Shown: positions 6,317-13,416, counted from the first letter of the stretch. The stretch: DNA of 17,386 nucleotides from Candidatus Nanohalarchaeota archaeon (GCA_030632385.1 DAOVUW010000010.1:1-17386); one strand, 5' to 3'. Numbers and translations are program-made. The notes: generated by a model not told the origin, from the sequence alone.

Positions 6317-7464
6317 ACAATAACAATAATAATCCATTCACTCAAAAGTATGAAACAATAAAAAACAATTTGGAGATTGTTATCCATAACAATAAAAACT
6401 GCCTTATTGATTATAGCAAATCTCCTGCCGATAGCCACTATTATAAAACTTGCACCCCTGAGGAACTTGTAAGGCAGAGTTTTATATCCTATTTGCTCAA
6501 CGACCTTAATTTTTCAAAACAATCAATAAACTCAGAAAAAAGTTTAGGGACATTAGGTGGCAAAAATCACAAAACGAAAAACAAGCGTGTGGATTTGGTC
6601 ATTAACAAAGAAGGACAGAATATTTTAATTGTTGAATTTAAGAATGAAAATATAAGTTTAATTCAAAGTGCTTACAAACAGGGTGAAGAATATGTTTTAG
6701 ATTTGGATATTCCCTATTTAATGTTATGCAATGGAAGGCAAATAAAATTATATTCTGTCAAAAACAAAAATTTAAGTCCAATTGATGAAGATGAAATTCC
6801 TGAAAAATTGCTTGTGTTCAAAAATCAAATAAAGTCAAAAAAGCAAAATTATATTTTTGATGATGATTATTTTGATATGGAACGCACGCAAAAATGGTCT
6901 GTTCCATATTTGAAAGAACTGCAAAACAAAATAATCCATTCTTCTATTAATGGAATCATGACAAACCAATTCAAAATAATAAAGGATTTGGGTTATGATA
7001 AAGGCGTATTTAAAAATGCAAGCGGAAGCAAAGGACTCCCTGCGGTTTATCATTTTTATGAAATAGAATTTGATGATAAAAACAGAGATATTTTTGGAAT
7101 TGGTATTGCGAAGTATGATAAACCAATTGAAAACCTCAAAACCGCAAATATTTTAACTATAGGTATTGGAAATAAATCCTGTCTTGAAATTTGGACAAGT
7201 GAAAGATTTATGAAAAACACAAATAATGAAATTATATTAACTCATAATGGAAGTATAAAAGGCATTAAAGGATTAAATTTAGAAAAATGTTTGGATACTC
7301 TAAAAACAACTTTACCCGATTTATATAATGCCCAGTATAACAATATTGTTTTTGGCAAAATTAATTCTGATTTAGATAAAACAAAATGGAATGAAATGAT
7401 TTTAAATATAATCAGATTTACAATAGAAAGGGAGAAAATAAAAAGAAAATACAAAAAACTATGA
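6313..7464 (+). CDS. PD-(D/E)XK nuclease, type I restriction HSDR_N-like
   Basis: In this 383-residue protein, residues 48-150 match the HSDR_N-type nuclease domain: TPEELVRQSFISYLL (48-62), KRVDLVI (91-97), ILIVEFKNE (104-112), YKQGEEYV and PYLMLCNGRQIKLY (134-147). D94, E108 and K110 form the D-ExK catalytic set, so the site looks intact. Unlike true HsdR it has no helicase domain. The C-terminal part (about 180-383) matches nothing I know and contains KWSVPYLKELQ and a beta-rich stretch (YHFYEIEFDD, FGIGIAKY, ILTIGIG). Related stand-alone proteins occur in defence contexts. It is the last gene of the accessory operon; its stop (7462-7464) overlaps the ATG of the next, metabolic gene. Confidence 0.8.
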   Translation: MNNNNNNPFTQKYETIKNNLEIVIHNNKNCLIDYSKSPADSHYYKTCTPEELVRQSFISYLLNDLNFSKQSINSEKSLGTLGGKNHKTKNKRVDLVINKEGQNILIVEFKNENISLIQSAYKQGEEYVLDLDIPYLMLCNGRQIKLYSVKNKNLSPIDEDEIPEKLLVFKNQIKSKKQNYIFDDDYFDMERTQKWSVPYLKELQNKIIHSSINGIMTNQFKIIKDLGYDKGVFKNASGSKGLPAVYHFYEIEFDDKNRDIFGIGIAKYDKPIENLKTANILTIGIGNKSCLEIWTSERFMKNTNNEIILTHNGSIKGIKGLNLEKCLDTLKTTLPDLYNAQYNNIVFGKINSDLDKTKWNEMILNIIRFTIEREKIKRKYKKL

Positions 7465-7862
7465 AACTAAACGCAAGAAAAATATCAAAAGGCAAAACAA
7501 AAGGAAAATTATTGGTCTCAAAAGATTCAATCTCTTTTTTCGGTGGCGTTGACCCAGATACAGGAATTGTTGTTGAAAAAGGACATGATTTAGAAGGTAA
7601 AACAATAACAGATAAAATTCTTGTTTTTCCAAACGGCAAGGGTTCGACTGTCGGCTCATACACTCTTTACCGTCTCAAAAAAAACAATAAAGCACCTCTG
7701 GCAATAATCAATAAAGAATGCGAGGCAATTGTAGCTGTAGGAGCAATAATTTCGCAGATTCCACTTATTGATAAATTAGAAAAAGACAGCTATTTTCTTT
7801 TAAAGACTGGAAGGAATGCAGAAATAAACGCAGACAAAGGTGAATTAATATTGGAAGAATAA
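7461..7862 (+). CDS. Phosphomevalonate dehydratase small subunit (AcnX-type swivel domain, DUF126)
   Basis: The 133-residue protein has the DUF126 hallmarks: FFGGVDPDTGIV (27-38), KILVFPNGKGSTVGSYTLY (52-70), and a C-terminal AIISQIPLID segment (94-103). In archaea this swivel-domain subunit pairs with an AcnX large subunit to dehydrate mevalonate 5-phosphate to trans-anhydromevalonate 5-phosphate, in the modified mevalonate pathway leading to isopentenyl phosphate. S62 in the GKGSTVGS loop is the likely functional serine of the family. The large subunit and the UbiD-like decarboxylase are not in the window. Its ATG overlaps the nuclease stop (ATGA), and no Shine-Dalgarno site precedes it. 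A TATA-like TTTAAATATA near 7402-7411 could give it its own promoter. Confidence 0.85.
   Translation: MKLNARKISKGKTKGKLLVSKDSISFFGGVDPDTGIVVEKGHDLEGKTITDKILVFPNGKGSTVGSYTLYRLKKNNKAPLAIINKECEAIVAVGAIISQIPLIDKLEKDSYFLLKTGRNAEINADKGELILEE
7836..7843 (+). promoter_or_regulatory. Ribosome binding site that decides the ubiX start
   Basis: AAAGGTGA, a good match to the archaeal anti-Shine-Dalgarno, ends six bases before the ATT at 7850. No ATG, GTG or TTG in the ubiX frame lies between it and the essential GISGAS loop, so it argues for initiation at ATT. Confidence 0.5.
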
Positions 7863-8416
7863 TTGTTGGAATCAGCGGGGCGAGTTGCATGCCTGTTGCA
7901 ATAAGACTGCTTGAAGTTTTAAAACAGGAAAACACAGAAGTTCATTTGATAATAACTGATGCAGCAAAGACTGTTTTAAAATATGATTTATGTAATTCAA
8001 AAAAAACTATTGAAACTCTGGAAAAAACCGCTGATTTTTTGTATGATGAAAATGATTTTTCAGTCTCTGTCGCTTCCGGCTCATTTGAGACAGACGGCAT
8101 GATTATAGTTCCATGTTCGATGAAAACATTGTCGGCAGTCGCAAACGGCTATGCAGATAATCTTGTTTCAAGAAGCGCTGATGTTTGCATAAAGCACAAG
8201 AGAAACCTTGTGATTGTCCCAAGAGAAACTCCTTTAAGCTCAATCCATATTGAAAACATGCTTAAACTCTCAAGGATTCAAAATGTCTGGATTGTGCCGC
8301 CGGTTGTAGGATATTATTTTGGTACGAAAAATTTAGAGGATATGGAAAACTATCTTGTGGGAAAAATAATTGAATGTTTTGGAATGGAGCATGATTTGTA
8401 TAAAAAGTGGAAATAA
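7850..8416 (+). CDS. ubiX: UbiX flavin prenyltransferase, probable ATT start
   Basis: UbiX joins dimethylallyl phosphate to FMN to make prenylated FMN, the cofactor of UbiD-type decarboxylases. In the archaeal mevalonate pathway this serves anhydromevalonate phosphate decarboxylase, the step after the dehydratase encoded just upstream. Signature: IIVPCSMKTLSAVANGYADN and the RNLVIVPRETPLS segment. The first in-frame ATG (7889) would remove the FMN-binding loop. Upstream in the same frame the codons read GRIIVGISGASC and then MPVAIRLLE, the normal UbiX N terminus. The frame is closed by a stop at 7841-7843, so translation should start at ATT 7850, six bases after AAAGGTGA. That gives 188 residues, the usual family length, and a 13-bp overlap with the dehydratase gene. 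The alternative is an inactive protein from 7889. Confidence 0.85.
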   Translation: MGRIIVGISGASCMPVAIRLLEVLKQENTEVHLIITDAAKTVLKYDLCNSKKTIETLEKTADFLYDENDFSVSVASGSFETDGMIIVPCSMKTLSAVANGYADNLVSRSADVCIKHKRNLVIVPRETPLSSIHIENMLKLSRIQNVWIVPPVVGYYFGTKNLEDMENYLVGKIIECFGMEHDLYKKWK

Positions 8417-8491
8417 ATAATTCCGGCTCATATACCCTGAGAGTTTTAATCATATAATCATATTGGGGCAGCCAAATCATAGCCGAAAAAA

Positions 8492-9049
8492 TTATTTTAC
8501 TTCATCATAAGCTCGCTGTATTGCATCAATATTCAACTGCGTTTTTTCTTTTCCAATCTTTTTTTCAAAATGAATTTTTATTGAATTTTCAAGATCTTTG
8601 ATGGTCACTATACCTGTAACTTTTATTAGTGCTCCGAGCATAGGTGTATTTGGAAGATTTACCTTCAGCAAATCAAGTGTGATTTGAGATGCGTTTACGG
8701 TGTATAATTTCCCGTCAAAACCTGTTTCTTTTCTCATTTCATCAGGAGATTTGGGTGTATTGATTATTAAGATTCCTTTTTTTTTGTCAAGACCATCGCA
8801 TAAATTTTGTGATTCAAAGAGACTTGAATCAATCACAACAACAACATCAGGGTAATCTATAGGTTCTCTCGAAACAATGGGTTTGTCATCTATTTTTGCA
8901 AATGCTTTAACTGGAGCTCCTCTTCTTTCAGGTCCGTATTCAGGAAAGGCCTGTATGTATTTTCCTTTAGTTATTGCCGCTTCAACCAATAATTGGGCTG
9001 CTGTTTTTGCGCCTTGTCCGCCCCTGCCATTGAATCTTATCTTTATCAT
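8492..9049 (-). CDS. porG: 2-oxoacid:ferredoxin oxidoreductase gamma subunit (PorG-like)
   Basis: The 185-residue protein shows the gamma-subunit pattern: FNGRGGQGAKTAAQLL (6-21), AFPEYGPERRGAPVKAF (34-50), VVVVIDSSL (69-77) and NTPMLGALIKVTGIV (134-148). Four-subunit pyruvate (or 2-oxoisovalerate) oxidoreductases use it with alpha, beta and a ferredoxin-like delta subunit to make acyl-CoA, CO2 and reduced ferredoxin. It is normally encoded as porG-porD-porA-porB. Here no D, A or B gene follows: the next gene is convergent ubiX, so the partners must lie elsewhere if they exist. The substrate (pyruvate or a branched-chain acid) cannot be told from this subunit. Length and ends look normal. Confidence 0.87.
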   Translation of the reverse strand: MIKIRFNGRGGQGAKTAAQLLVEAAITKGKYIQAFPEYGPERRGAPVKAFAKIDDKPIVSREPIDYPDVVVVIDSSLFESQNLCDGLDKKKGILIINTPKSPDEMRKETGFDGKLYTVNASQITLDLLKVNLPNTPMLGALIKVTGIVTIKDLENSIKIHFEKKIGKEKTQLNIDAIQRAYDEVK

Positions 9050-9070
9050 AATATAATAATAGAATAAAAA

Positions 9071-9081
9071 AGTATAAAAAA
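9071..9081 (-). promoter_or_regulatory. TATA box of porG
   Basis: On the minus strand TTTTTTATACT is centred about 27 bp upstream of the ATG at 9049, implying a leaderless transcript. It is back to back with the aldolase promoter. Confidence 0.45.
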
Positions 9082-9143
9082 GGATGCATACTAAACTACA
9101 TAAAATATTAGTAATCTATATACAACAACAATTATAAATAATG

Positions 9144-9152
9144 TTTATATTT
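9144..9152 (+). promoter_or_regulatory. TATA box of the aldolase gene
   Basis: TTTATATTT is centred about 41 bp upstream of the ATG at 9189. Transcription should begin near 9175, downstream of the more distal ATG at 9141, which supports the shorter start. Confidence 0.4.
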
Positions 9153-9188
9153 TTAAGTTTGATTGTGTATTTAAAATACGTGATAAAT

Positions 9189-10109
9189 ATGAAATTAACA
9201 AAAGAAGATATAAAAGTGCCTTTGGATGTGCCTATTGAAAAAAAAGAGACGTATGTTGAAAATTTCTTAAAAATTACAAAATCAACAGGAAGATTGATGC
9301 TTTATGCAGGAGACCAGAAAATGGAGCATCTGAATGATGATTTCTTTGGTGCTGGAATAAGTGCCCAAGACAATGATCCAGAACACTTATTTAGGATAGC
9401 AAAAAATAGTACCATTGGTGTATTTGCAACACAATTTGGATTGATATCAAAATATGCTATGGATTATAAAGAAGTGCCTTATCTTGTAAAAGTAAATTCA
9501 AAAACACATTTGATTAAAAAAGATATCTCTGACCCATACAGCGGTCAATTGGTTGAAGTGAAAGATATTATTGATTTGAAGAAAAATTCAGGAATTGATA
9601 TTCTTGCTGTTGGATATACACTATATCTTGGAAGCGAATATGAAGATAAAATGCTGTCTCAGGCGTCAAGATTAATATGCGATGCACACAAAAATGGACT
9701 GCTTGTAGTTCTGTGGATATATCCGAGAGGAAAATCTGTAACAGATGAAAAAGATTCTCATCTAATTGCAGGAGCAACAGGCGTTGCAGCTTCTTTAGGT
9801 GCAGATTTTGTTAAAGTAAATTATCCTTCAAAGCCAGGAGAAAACACGCCAGATGTTTTCAAAGAAGCAGTGATTTCTGCCGGCAGAACAAAGGTTGTAT
9901 GTGCAGGGGGTTCTTCAGACAATCCAGAAACATTTTTACAGCGTCTTTATGACCAAATTCATATAAGCGGAGCAATGGGGAATGCAACAGGAAGAAACAT
10001 ACACCAAAAATCTCTTGACGAAGCTATCTCAATGTGCAATGCCATATCTGCCATTACTTTAGACAATAAAACTGTAGATGAAGCAATGAAAATATATAAC
10101 AGGAAATGA
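9189..10109 (+). CDS. Archaeal class I fructose-bisphosphate aldolase (DhnA/DeoC-LacD type)
   Basis: The protein is 306 residues from the ATG at 9189. The frame extends to an ATG at 9141, but the extra 16 residues (a hydrophobic run) do not fit a cytoplasmic enzyme, and 9141 lies upstream of the likely transcription start. Visible landmarks, numbered from 9189: LMLYAGDQKMEH (36-47), DILAVGYTLYLG, VVLWIYPRG, ADFVKVNYPS (205-214; K209 is the candidate Schiff-base lysine), VCAGGSS (237-243) and GAMGNATGRNI (261-271), the phosphate-binding end of the barrel. The family cleaves fructose 1,6-bisphosphate to dihydroxyacetone phosphate and glyceraldehyde 3-phosphate in glycolysis and gluconeogenesis. 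Some relatives act in aromatic amino acid synthesis, but the Lys and GNATGR features favour the aldolase. It is followed by a strong T-run. Confidence 0.85.
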   Translation: MKLTKEDIKVPLDVPIEKKETYVENFLKITKSTGRLMLYAGDQKMEHLNDDFFGAGISAQDNDPEHLFRIAKNSTIGVFATQFGLISKYAMDYKEVPYLVKVNSKTHLIKKDISDPYSGQLVEVKDIIDLKKNSGIDILAVGYTLYLGSEYEDKMLSQASRLICDAHKNGLLVVLWIYPRGKSVTDEKDSHLIAGATGVAASLGADFVKVNYPSKPGENTPDVFKEAVISAGRTKVVCAGGSSDNPETFLQRLYDQIHISGAMGNATGRNIHQKSLDEAISMCNAISAITLDNKTVDEAMKIYNRK

Positions 10110-10124
10110 AAAGAATACTGAATG

Positions 10125-10140
10125 TTTTTTTATTTTTTTT
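10125..10140 (+). terminator. Oligo-T terminator after the aldolase gene
   Basis: TTTTTTT, one A and eight more T begin 15 bp past the aldolase stop. Long T-runs on the coding strand are the archaeal termination signal. Confidence 0.6.
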
Positions 10141-10155
10141 AATTCTTACAAATAT

Positions 10156-10974
10156 ATGAAAATGAAAAAAGAATACAAAACAATCACAGCGGATTTTTTA
10201 ATTGTGCTGTTGATTTGCACACTTTATTATTATGCTTTAGCCGAAACAATTGTTTCAACACAGGAATCTGTTTGGATAAGACTGAATGAAAAAAATAATG
10301 AAAGTTTGAATGTATCATATACTGCTTTAATTAAACTCAATGGAAAAAAAGGAGGGAGTATTGTAATATCCGATATAAACTCAGATCGTGACAGAATAAT
10401 AAAGGATGATTTAATATTGAAAATGATAATTATAGGTAATATAGTTCCAATGAATTTTTATGCAATGGATAATGAAGTAAAAACATTGAAAATTAATAAT
10501 TACGAAAATACCGTGTGGGGTAGCAGTTACGAAATTTTTATTCCTGCTCAAAAAAACAAAGATTATGAAGTTAAAATAAATTTAAATACTTCTAATTATA
10601 ATCCTAATGGTCTTAATCAGTTTCGTTTCAGCAATGGAAAATTCCGCGCAGAAATAGAATTAAATGATTACTTTTGCTCAGATTATTGCTTCAACAACAA
10701 TGAGATAAATTACATGGAAAATTCAAACACGATTTATTCGGGCGATTACAAAACAGACAAAAGCAGTTTCTATCTAAGTCTTAAGAAGAAATTTCTGGGA
10801 TTGAAACATACAAAAGAAGAAGTATTTTTTATTATTCTAATAAGTGCATTAGTGCTTGTGTTTGATATCCTTAAAATAATGATAAATCTTTCAATTCCTT
10901 GTATAACAAAGAAAAAAAAAGCAGTACATAGAAAGAATAAAAAATCAACAAAAATGCTTTTATGCTGTTGGTGA
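10156..10974 (+). CDS. Uncharacterised exported, membrane-anchored protein
   Basis: The 272-residue protein has a basic N terminus and a hydrophobic segment at about 12-30 (signal peptide or anchor), then a soluble region of about 190 residues with Asn/Ser-rich beta-like strands and a YFCSDYCF cysteine pair. A second hydrophobic helix (about 222-247) and a strongly basic tail that ends in CCW follow. The topology suggests an outer-surface domain tethered by a C-terminal helix with the basic tail inside. No family is recognised. M1 and M3 are both possible starts. Its promoter is not obvious, as the region upstream is the aldolase terminator. The next feature is a decayed transposase on the other strand. 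Confidence 0.7.
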   Translation: MKMKKEYKTITADFLIVLLICTLYYYALAETIVSTQESVWIRLNEKNNESLNVSYTALIKLNGKKGGSIVISDINSDRDRIIKDDLILKMIIIGNIVPMNFYAMDNEVKTLKINNYENTVWGSSYEIFIPAQKNKDYEVKINLNTSNYNPNGLNQFRFSNGKFRAEIELNDYFCSDYCFNNNEINYMENSNTIYSGDYKTDKSSFYLSLKKKFLGLKHTKEEVFFIILISALVLVFDILKIMINLSIPCITKKKKAVHRKNKKSTKMLLCCW

Positions 10975-10987
10975 CATAAGGCGAATT

Positions 10988-11545
10988 TATGTTAGTTTTT
11001 GCGTTTAATTACCTCATCTATTACTTTGTCAATGGTGTGTAAGCCCTTCTTTTTTTACAACTCTTCTTTTGCCGGCGCTGGCTTTGATGACTGAGCCATC
11101 AATAGAAATAAAACTCAAGTCAATCAACTTATTCTATGATGCAAGTTCGACTGTGCTGCTGAAAACTTTTTGACAAAATCAAAGTTATCTTTTCCTAACC
11201 TTGTGATTGTTCGAAAGTCCGGTCTGACTTTTTCGCTTAAGTACATGAATACAAAGTTCAAAACAGTCTTTTGCCAGTTTTCTTGAAGATATTGTTTTGG
11301 AGAGCATGCCATAGATAAGGATTTTCGTAAGAATTCTTGGATGATATACTGGGTGTCCAGAGCCATCGTAAATCTAATCAAAGTTGTCAAAATTAGAGAT
11401 TTGGTAAATTATTCTACAAGAGAACAAATATGATCTTTTGGAATCATATCTTTTATTATTTTTAGAATTAACCAATTCTGGTTTTTTTAAGAGAGAATAC
11501 ACGCTATAAAAATACCTGTAATTATACGTAAAAGAATCATTTAAG
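10988..11545 (-). pseudogene. Decayed IS1182-like transposase
   Basis: Minus-strand fragments in different frames line up in order with the N-terminal half of an IS1182-type DDE transposase. They are MIPKDHICSLVE (near 11448), IYDGSGHPVYHPRILTKILIYG (11374-11309), TISSRKLAKDCFE, then after a frameshift VFMYLSEKVRPDFRTI (near 11250), then after another shift LIDLSFISIDGSVIKASAG (about 11125-11065). The D of SIDGS corresponds to the first catalytic Asp; the rest of the catalytic domain is missing. In-frame stops (after SLVE, after NFDNFD, after ELAS) and at least three frameshifts show it is dead. The 3' end is ragged near 10988, so the element is deleted as well as mutated. Two short open frames in this stretch are only parts of it. 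Confidence 0.8.
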
Positions 11546-11546
11546 T

Positions 11547-11565
11547 TTGATTGTGAGACAATCAA
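11547..11565. repeat. Perfect hairpin between the transposase remnant and radB
   Basis: TTGATTGT and ACAATCAA form an 8-bp stem around the loop GAG. It lies upstream of the decayed transposase and could be a relic of an IS end or part of the radB 3' region. Confidence 0.4.
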
Positions 11566-11569
11566 TTGG

Positions 11570-11608
11570 GTTACAAAGAACTTTTTGTTTTAAGGAAAGC
11601 TTTGTAAC
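11570..11608 (-). terminator. Inverted repeat downstream of radB
   Basis: GTTACAAAG (11570-11578) and CTTTGTAAC (11600-11608) are perfect 9-bp arms around a 21-base loop, starting 15 bp past the radB stop. It could form the end of the radB mRNA or be the terminal repeat of a lost element. The loop is long for a terminator. Confidence 0.3.
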
Positions 11609-11622
11609 ATTGATAAATTTGC

Positions 11623-12294
11623 TTAAAAAAAGCCGAGTTTTTTAGCTGAGAATAGACCTTTTTCTTTTATTTCAAAATTTATTTTTTTCCCTTCAGGCAT
11701 AAATCTGTGCCTTATCAATATTACACATCGTGAATTATTTCCTCTTTTTTCAATACGAAGTATAGTTTTAGAGAAATACTTTGGAATATCTCTTCCAACT
11801 AATTCTATGTCTCCACTGTCAAAATCAGAATAAACTTGATTTGTGACAAATACAGGCATTTTTTTGCTTTCCGAAAGTTTTGCCAGCATGTAAAATTGTT
11901 TTGTAAGTTTGTAATTTGCGTCAGTAATATTATTGTGCAGTATTAATCTGTAGAGAGAAACAGCAGAATCTATTACAATCAGACCGACATTTTTATCAAT
12001 GCTTTTCTCTATTAATTCTATTATGTTTAGTTGTTCATCAAAAGTTTTCGGTTTGTAGATATGGATATTTTTCAATCCTTCTTTATCATGCATCTGAATA
12101 AAACGCTCTGGAGTGAATCCATTTTCACTATCAACATAAATTGCTTTTTTGCCTTCTTTTATGCAGTTCACGCACAACTGCATTGCTATATTAGACTTGC
12201 CCGATCCTGCAGAACCATAAGCATTTGTAATGATTCCTGCTTCAAGTTTGCCACCTATTGATTTATCCAATTCTTCAATGTTAAATGAAATCAT
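11623..12294 (-). CDS. radB: DNA repair and recombination protein RadB
   Basis: The 223-residue RecA/RadA paralogue consists of the ATPase core only, without the N-terminal helix-hairpin-helix domain of RadA, which is the definition of RadB. It opens with the RadB-like SFNIEELDKSIGGKLEAGIITNAYG. Walker A is GSAGSGKS (27-34), Walker B is GLIVIDS (104-110), and VTNQVYSDF (150-158) is the L2-adjacent strand. RadB is an archaeal, mainly euryarchaeal and DPANN, accessory factor that works with RadA in homologous recombination. The start at 12294 is supported by a TATA box about 34 bp upstream. It appears to be monocistronic. Confidence 0.9.
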   Translation of the reverse strand: MISFNIEELDKSIGGKLEAGIITNAYGSAGSGKSNIAMQLCVNCIKEGKKAIYVDSENGFTPERFIQMHDKEGLKNIHIYKPKTFDEQLNIIELIEKSIDKNVGLIVIDSAVSLYRLILHNNITDANYKLTKQFYMLAKLSESKKMPVFVTNQVYSDFDSGDIELVGRDIPKYFSKTILRIEKRGNNSRCVILIRHRFMPEGKKINFEIKEKGLFSAKKLGFF

Positions 12295-12323
12295 TATTTT
12301 TTATAGAGCAGAAATATAAAAAA

Positions 12324-12332
12324 CTATAAATT
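12324..12332 (-). promoter_or_regulatory. TATA box of radB
   Basis: On the minus strand AATTTATAG is centred about 34 bp upstream of the ATG at 12294, predicting a leader of only a few bases. A second TATA-like match (TTTATATTT, 12312-12320) is closer and less well placed. Confidence 0.35.
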
Positions 12333-12389
12333 AATATAGATTTAAGTGTTTTTTTTTATTGTATAGAAATTATGCAAGTAAGGTATATC

Positions 12390-13367
12390 TTATTTTGCCT
12401 TCTTTTTTACATCTAAAGAACCGTCAATTTTGAGGAAAATAACACCTATTAAAGAAGCAATTAAAGCAATAATAGAGCCGACAAATGAAACCATGAAAAA
12501 TACAATCAAACCTGCCAATAAAAAATAATAATTTTCAATAGCATTTATCAAGAGATTTGCCTGTTTAAATATTTGATTTTGACTTCCAGAGAGCTCCAGG
12601 GTTTCTGTTATATTTTCAATATCTGCTTCTGCATAAGTTTGATTTATCTTATTCGTGACAAAAATGCTGCTGCGATTAATTGAATTAAGGCATGCTTGTT
12701 TTTCTGTGTTTTTTAATGATTCGTCATTATAGACATACTGGCTTATCCACAAACCCGTTGCTTTTGCCGTCTGCTCTGAATTTTGTTTTTGCATTTCTTT
12801 TGCAATAGTTAGGATATCATTTGTTTCGTCTGTTTTGTTTTCAAAGCTGAATGATTTTTCCACTATCAATTTGCCTGCATCAGGAATATTTAAAACAAGC
12901 ATTGAAACAAGCAGACCAATTAAAAGACTCACTAAAAAAAAGCATTTATGCATATTTGATTTCATTAATATAAAAGCTCTCATATAGTTTACATGTTTGT
13001 ATTCATCCACTTCATTCGAAATATTTCTCATAAACCAATAAAAGCAACAGCCTATGAGCAATGAAAACATTAGATTGTATAATGGATTAATGCTCAATCC
13101 AATCAAACAAAAACAGCCCATGAAGACCATAAGACCAATAAATATCATGTTTTTTTTATTGATTTTTATAACACTTGAGCACGAGATTAAAGCGATAAAT
13201 GAAGAAAAAAAGAAGACGAAAAGCAATAAATTCATAAGTGAAATTCCTGAAAAATCCATTGACATCACATAGAACAGCATTTCTTTTTTGATGTTTGTTT
13301 GATAAAGGAAAAACAAGCTTGGGATAAATAAAAAAAAAGCAACTATCTTTTCTATCATATACTTCAT
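12390..13367 (-). CDS. Uncharacterised multi-pass membrane protein
   Basis: The 325-residue protein has hydrophobic segments at about 5-23, 43-65, 73-92, 97-113, 141-160 and 280-312. Between the last two is a soluble loop of about 120 residues (161-280), Asn/Thr/Glu-rich with several N-x-S/T sites, probably facing outside. The tail is short and basic (KKKAK). No transporter or enzyme motif is seen. It is divergent from the large secreted protein and uses the same palindromic TATA box 49 bp away, so the two are probably expressed together and may act together at the cell surface; this is inferred from the layout. Confidence 0.75.
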   Translation of the reverse strand: MKYMIEKIVAFFLFIPSLFFLYQTNIKKEMLFYVMSMDFSGISLMNLLLFVFFFSSFIALISCSSVIKINKKNMIFIGLMVFMGCFCLIGLSINPLYNLMFSLLIGCCFYWFMRNISNEVDEYKHVNYMRAFILMKSNMHKCFFLVSLLIGLLVSMLVLNIPDAGKLIVEKSFSFENKTDETNDILTIAKEMQKQNSEQTAKATGLWISQYVYNDESLKNTEKQACLNSINRSSIFVTNKINQTYAEADIENITETLELSGSQNQIFKQANLLINAIENYYFLLAGLIVFFMVSFVGSIIALIASLIGVIFLKIDGSLDVKKKAK

Positions 13368-13385
13368 GTCTTTAAAGAATAAGTA

Positions 13386-13395
13386 ATTATATAAT
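13386..13395. promoter_or_regulatory. Palindromic TATA box shared by two divergent genes
   Basis: ATTATATAAT is a perfect palindrome, centred about 24 bp from the minus-strand ATG at 13367 and about 26 bp from the plus-strand ATG at 13417. No other TATA-like element fits in the 49-bp gap. Both transcripts would be leaderless. Confidence 0.5.
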
Positions 13396-13416
13396 CATTT
13401 CTTTTATTTTGGTGCT

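Noticed and set aside
8448..8463. Tandem AATCATAT repeat between ubiX and porG
   Set aside because: Only two 8-base copies in AT-rich spacer DNA; no sign of a CRISPR or a longer satellite.
9141..9188. Upstream ATG extending the aldolase by 16 hydrophobic residues
   Set aside because: It precedes the predicted transcription start and adds a membrane-like stretch to a cytoplasmic enzyme; the ATG at 9189 is a better start.
10243..10256. Perfect palindrome GAAACAATTGTTTC
   Set aside because: It lies inside the exported-protein gene just after the signal segment, not at a promoter, and no second copy was seen.
11362..11372. GCCATCGTAAA, an 11-base reverse match to the TTTACGATGGCATCG element
   Set aside because: It encodes the IYDG residues of the transposase remnant and lacks the second palindrome arm, so it is better explained by coding constraint and chance.
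11374..11565. 63-codon minus-strand frame next to the transposase remnant
   Set aside because: It resembles no protein; other frames of the same DNA give transposase pieces (MIPKDHIC, IYDGSGHPVYHP), so it is part of the pseudogene.
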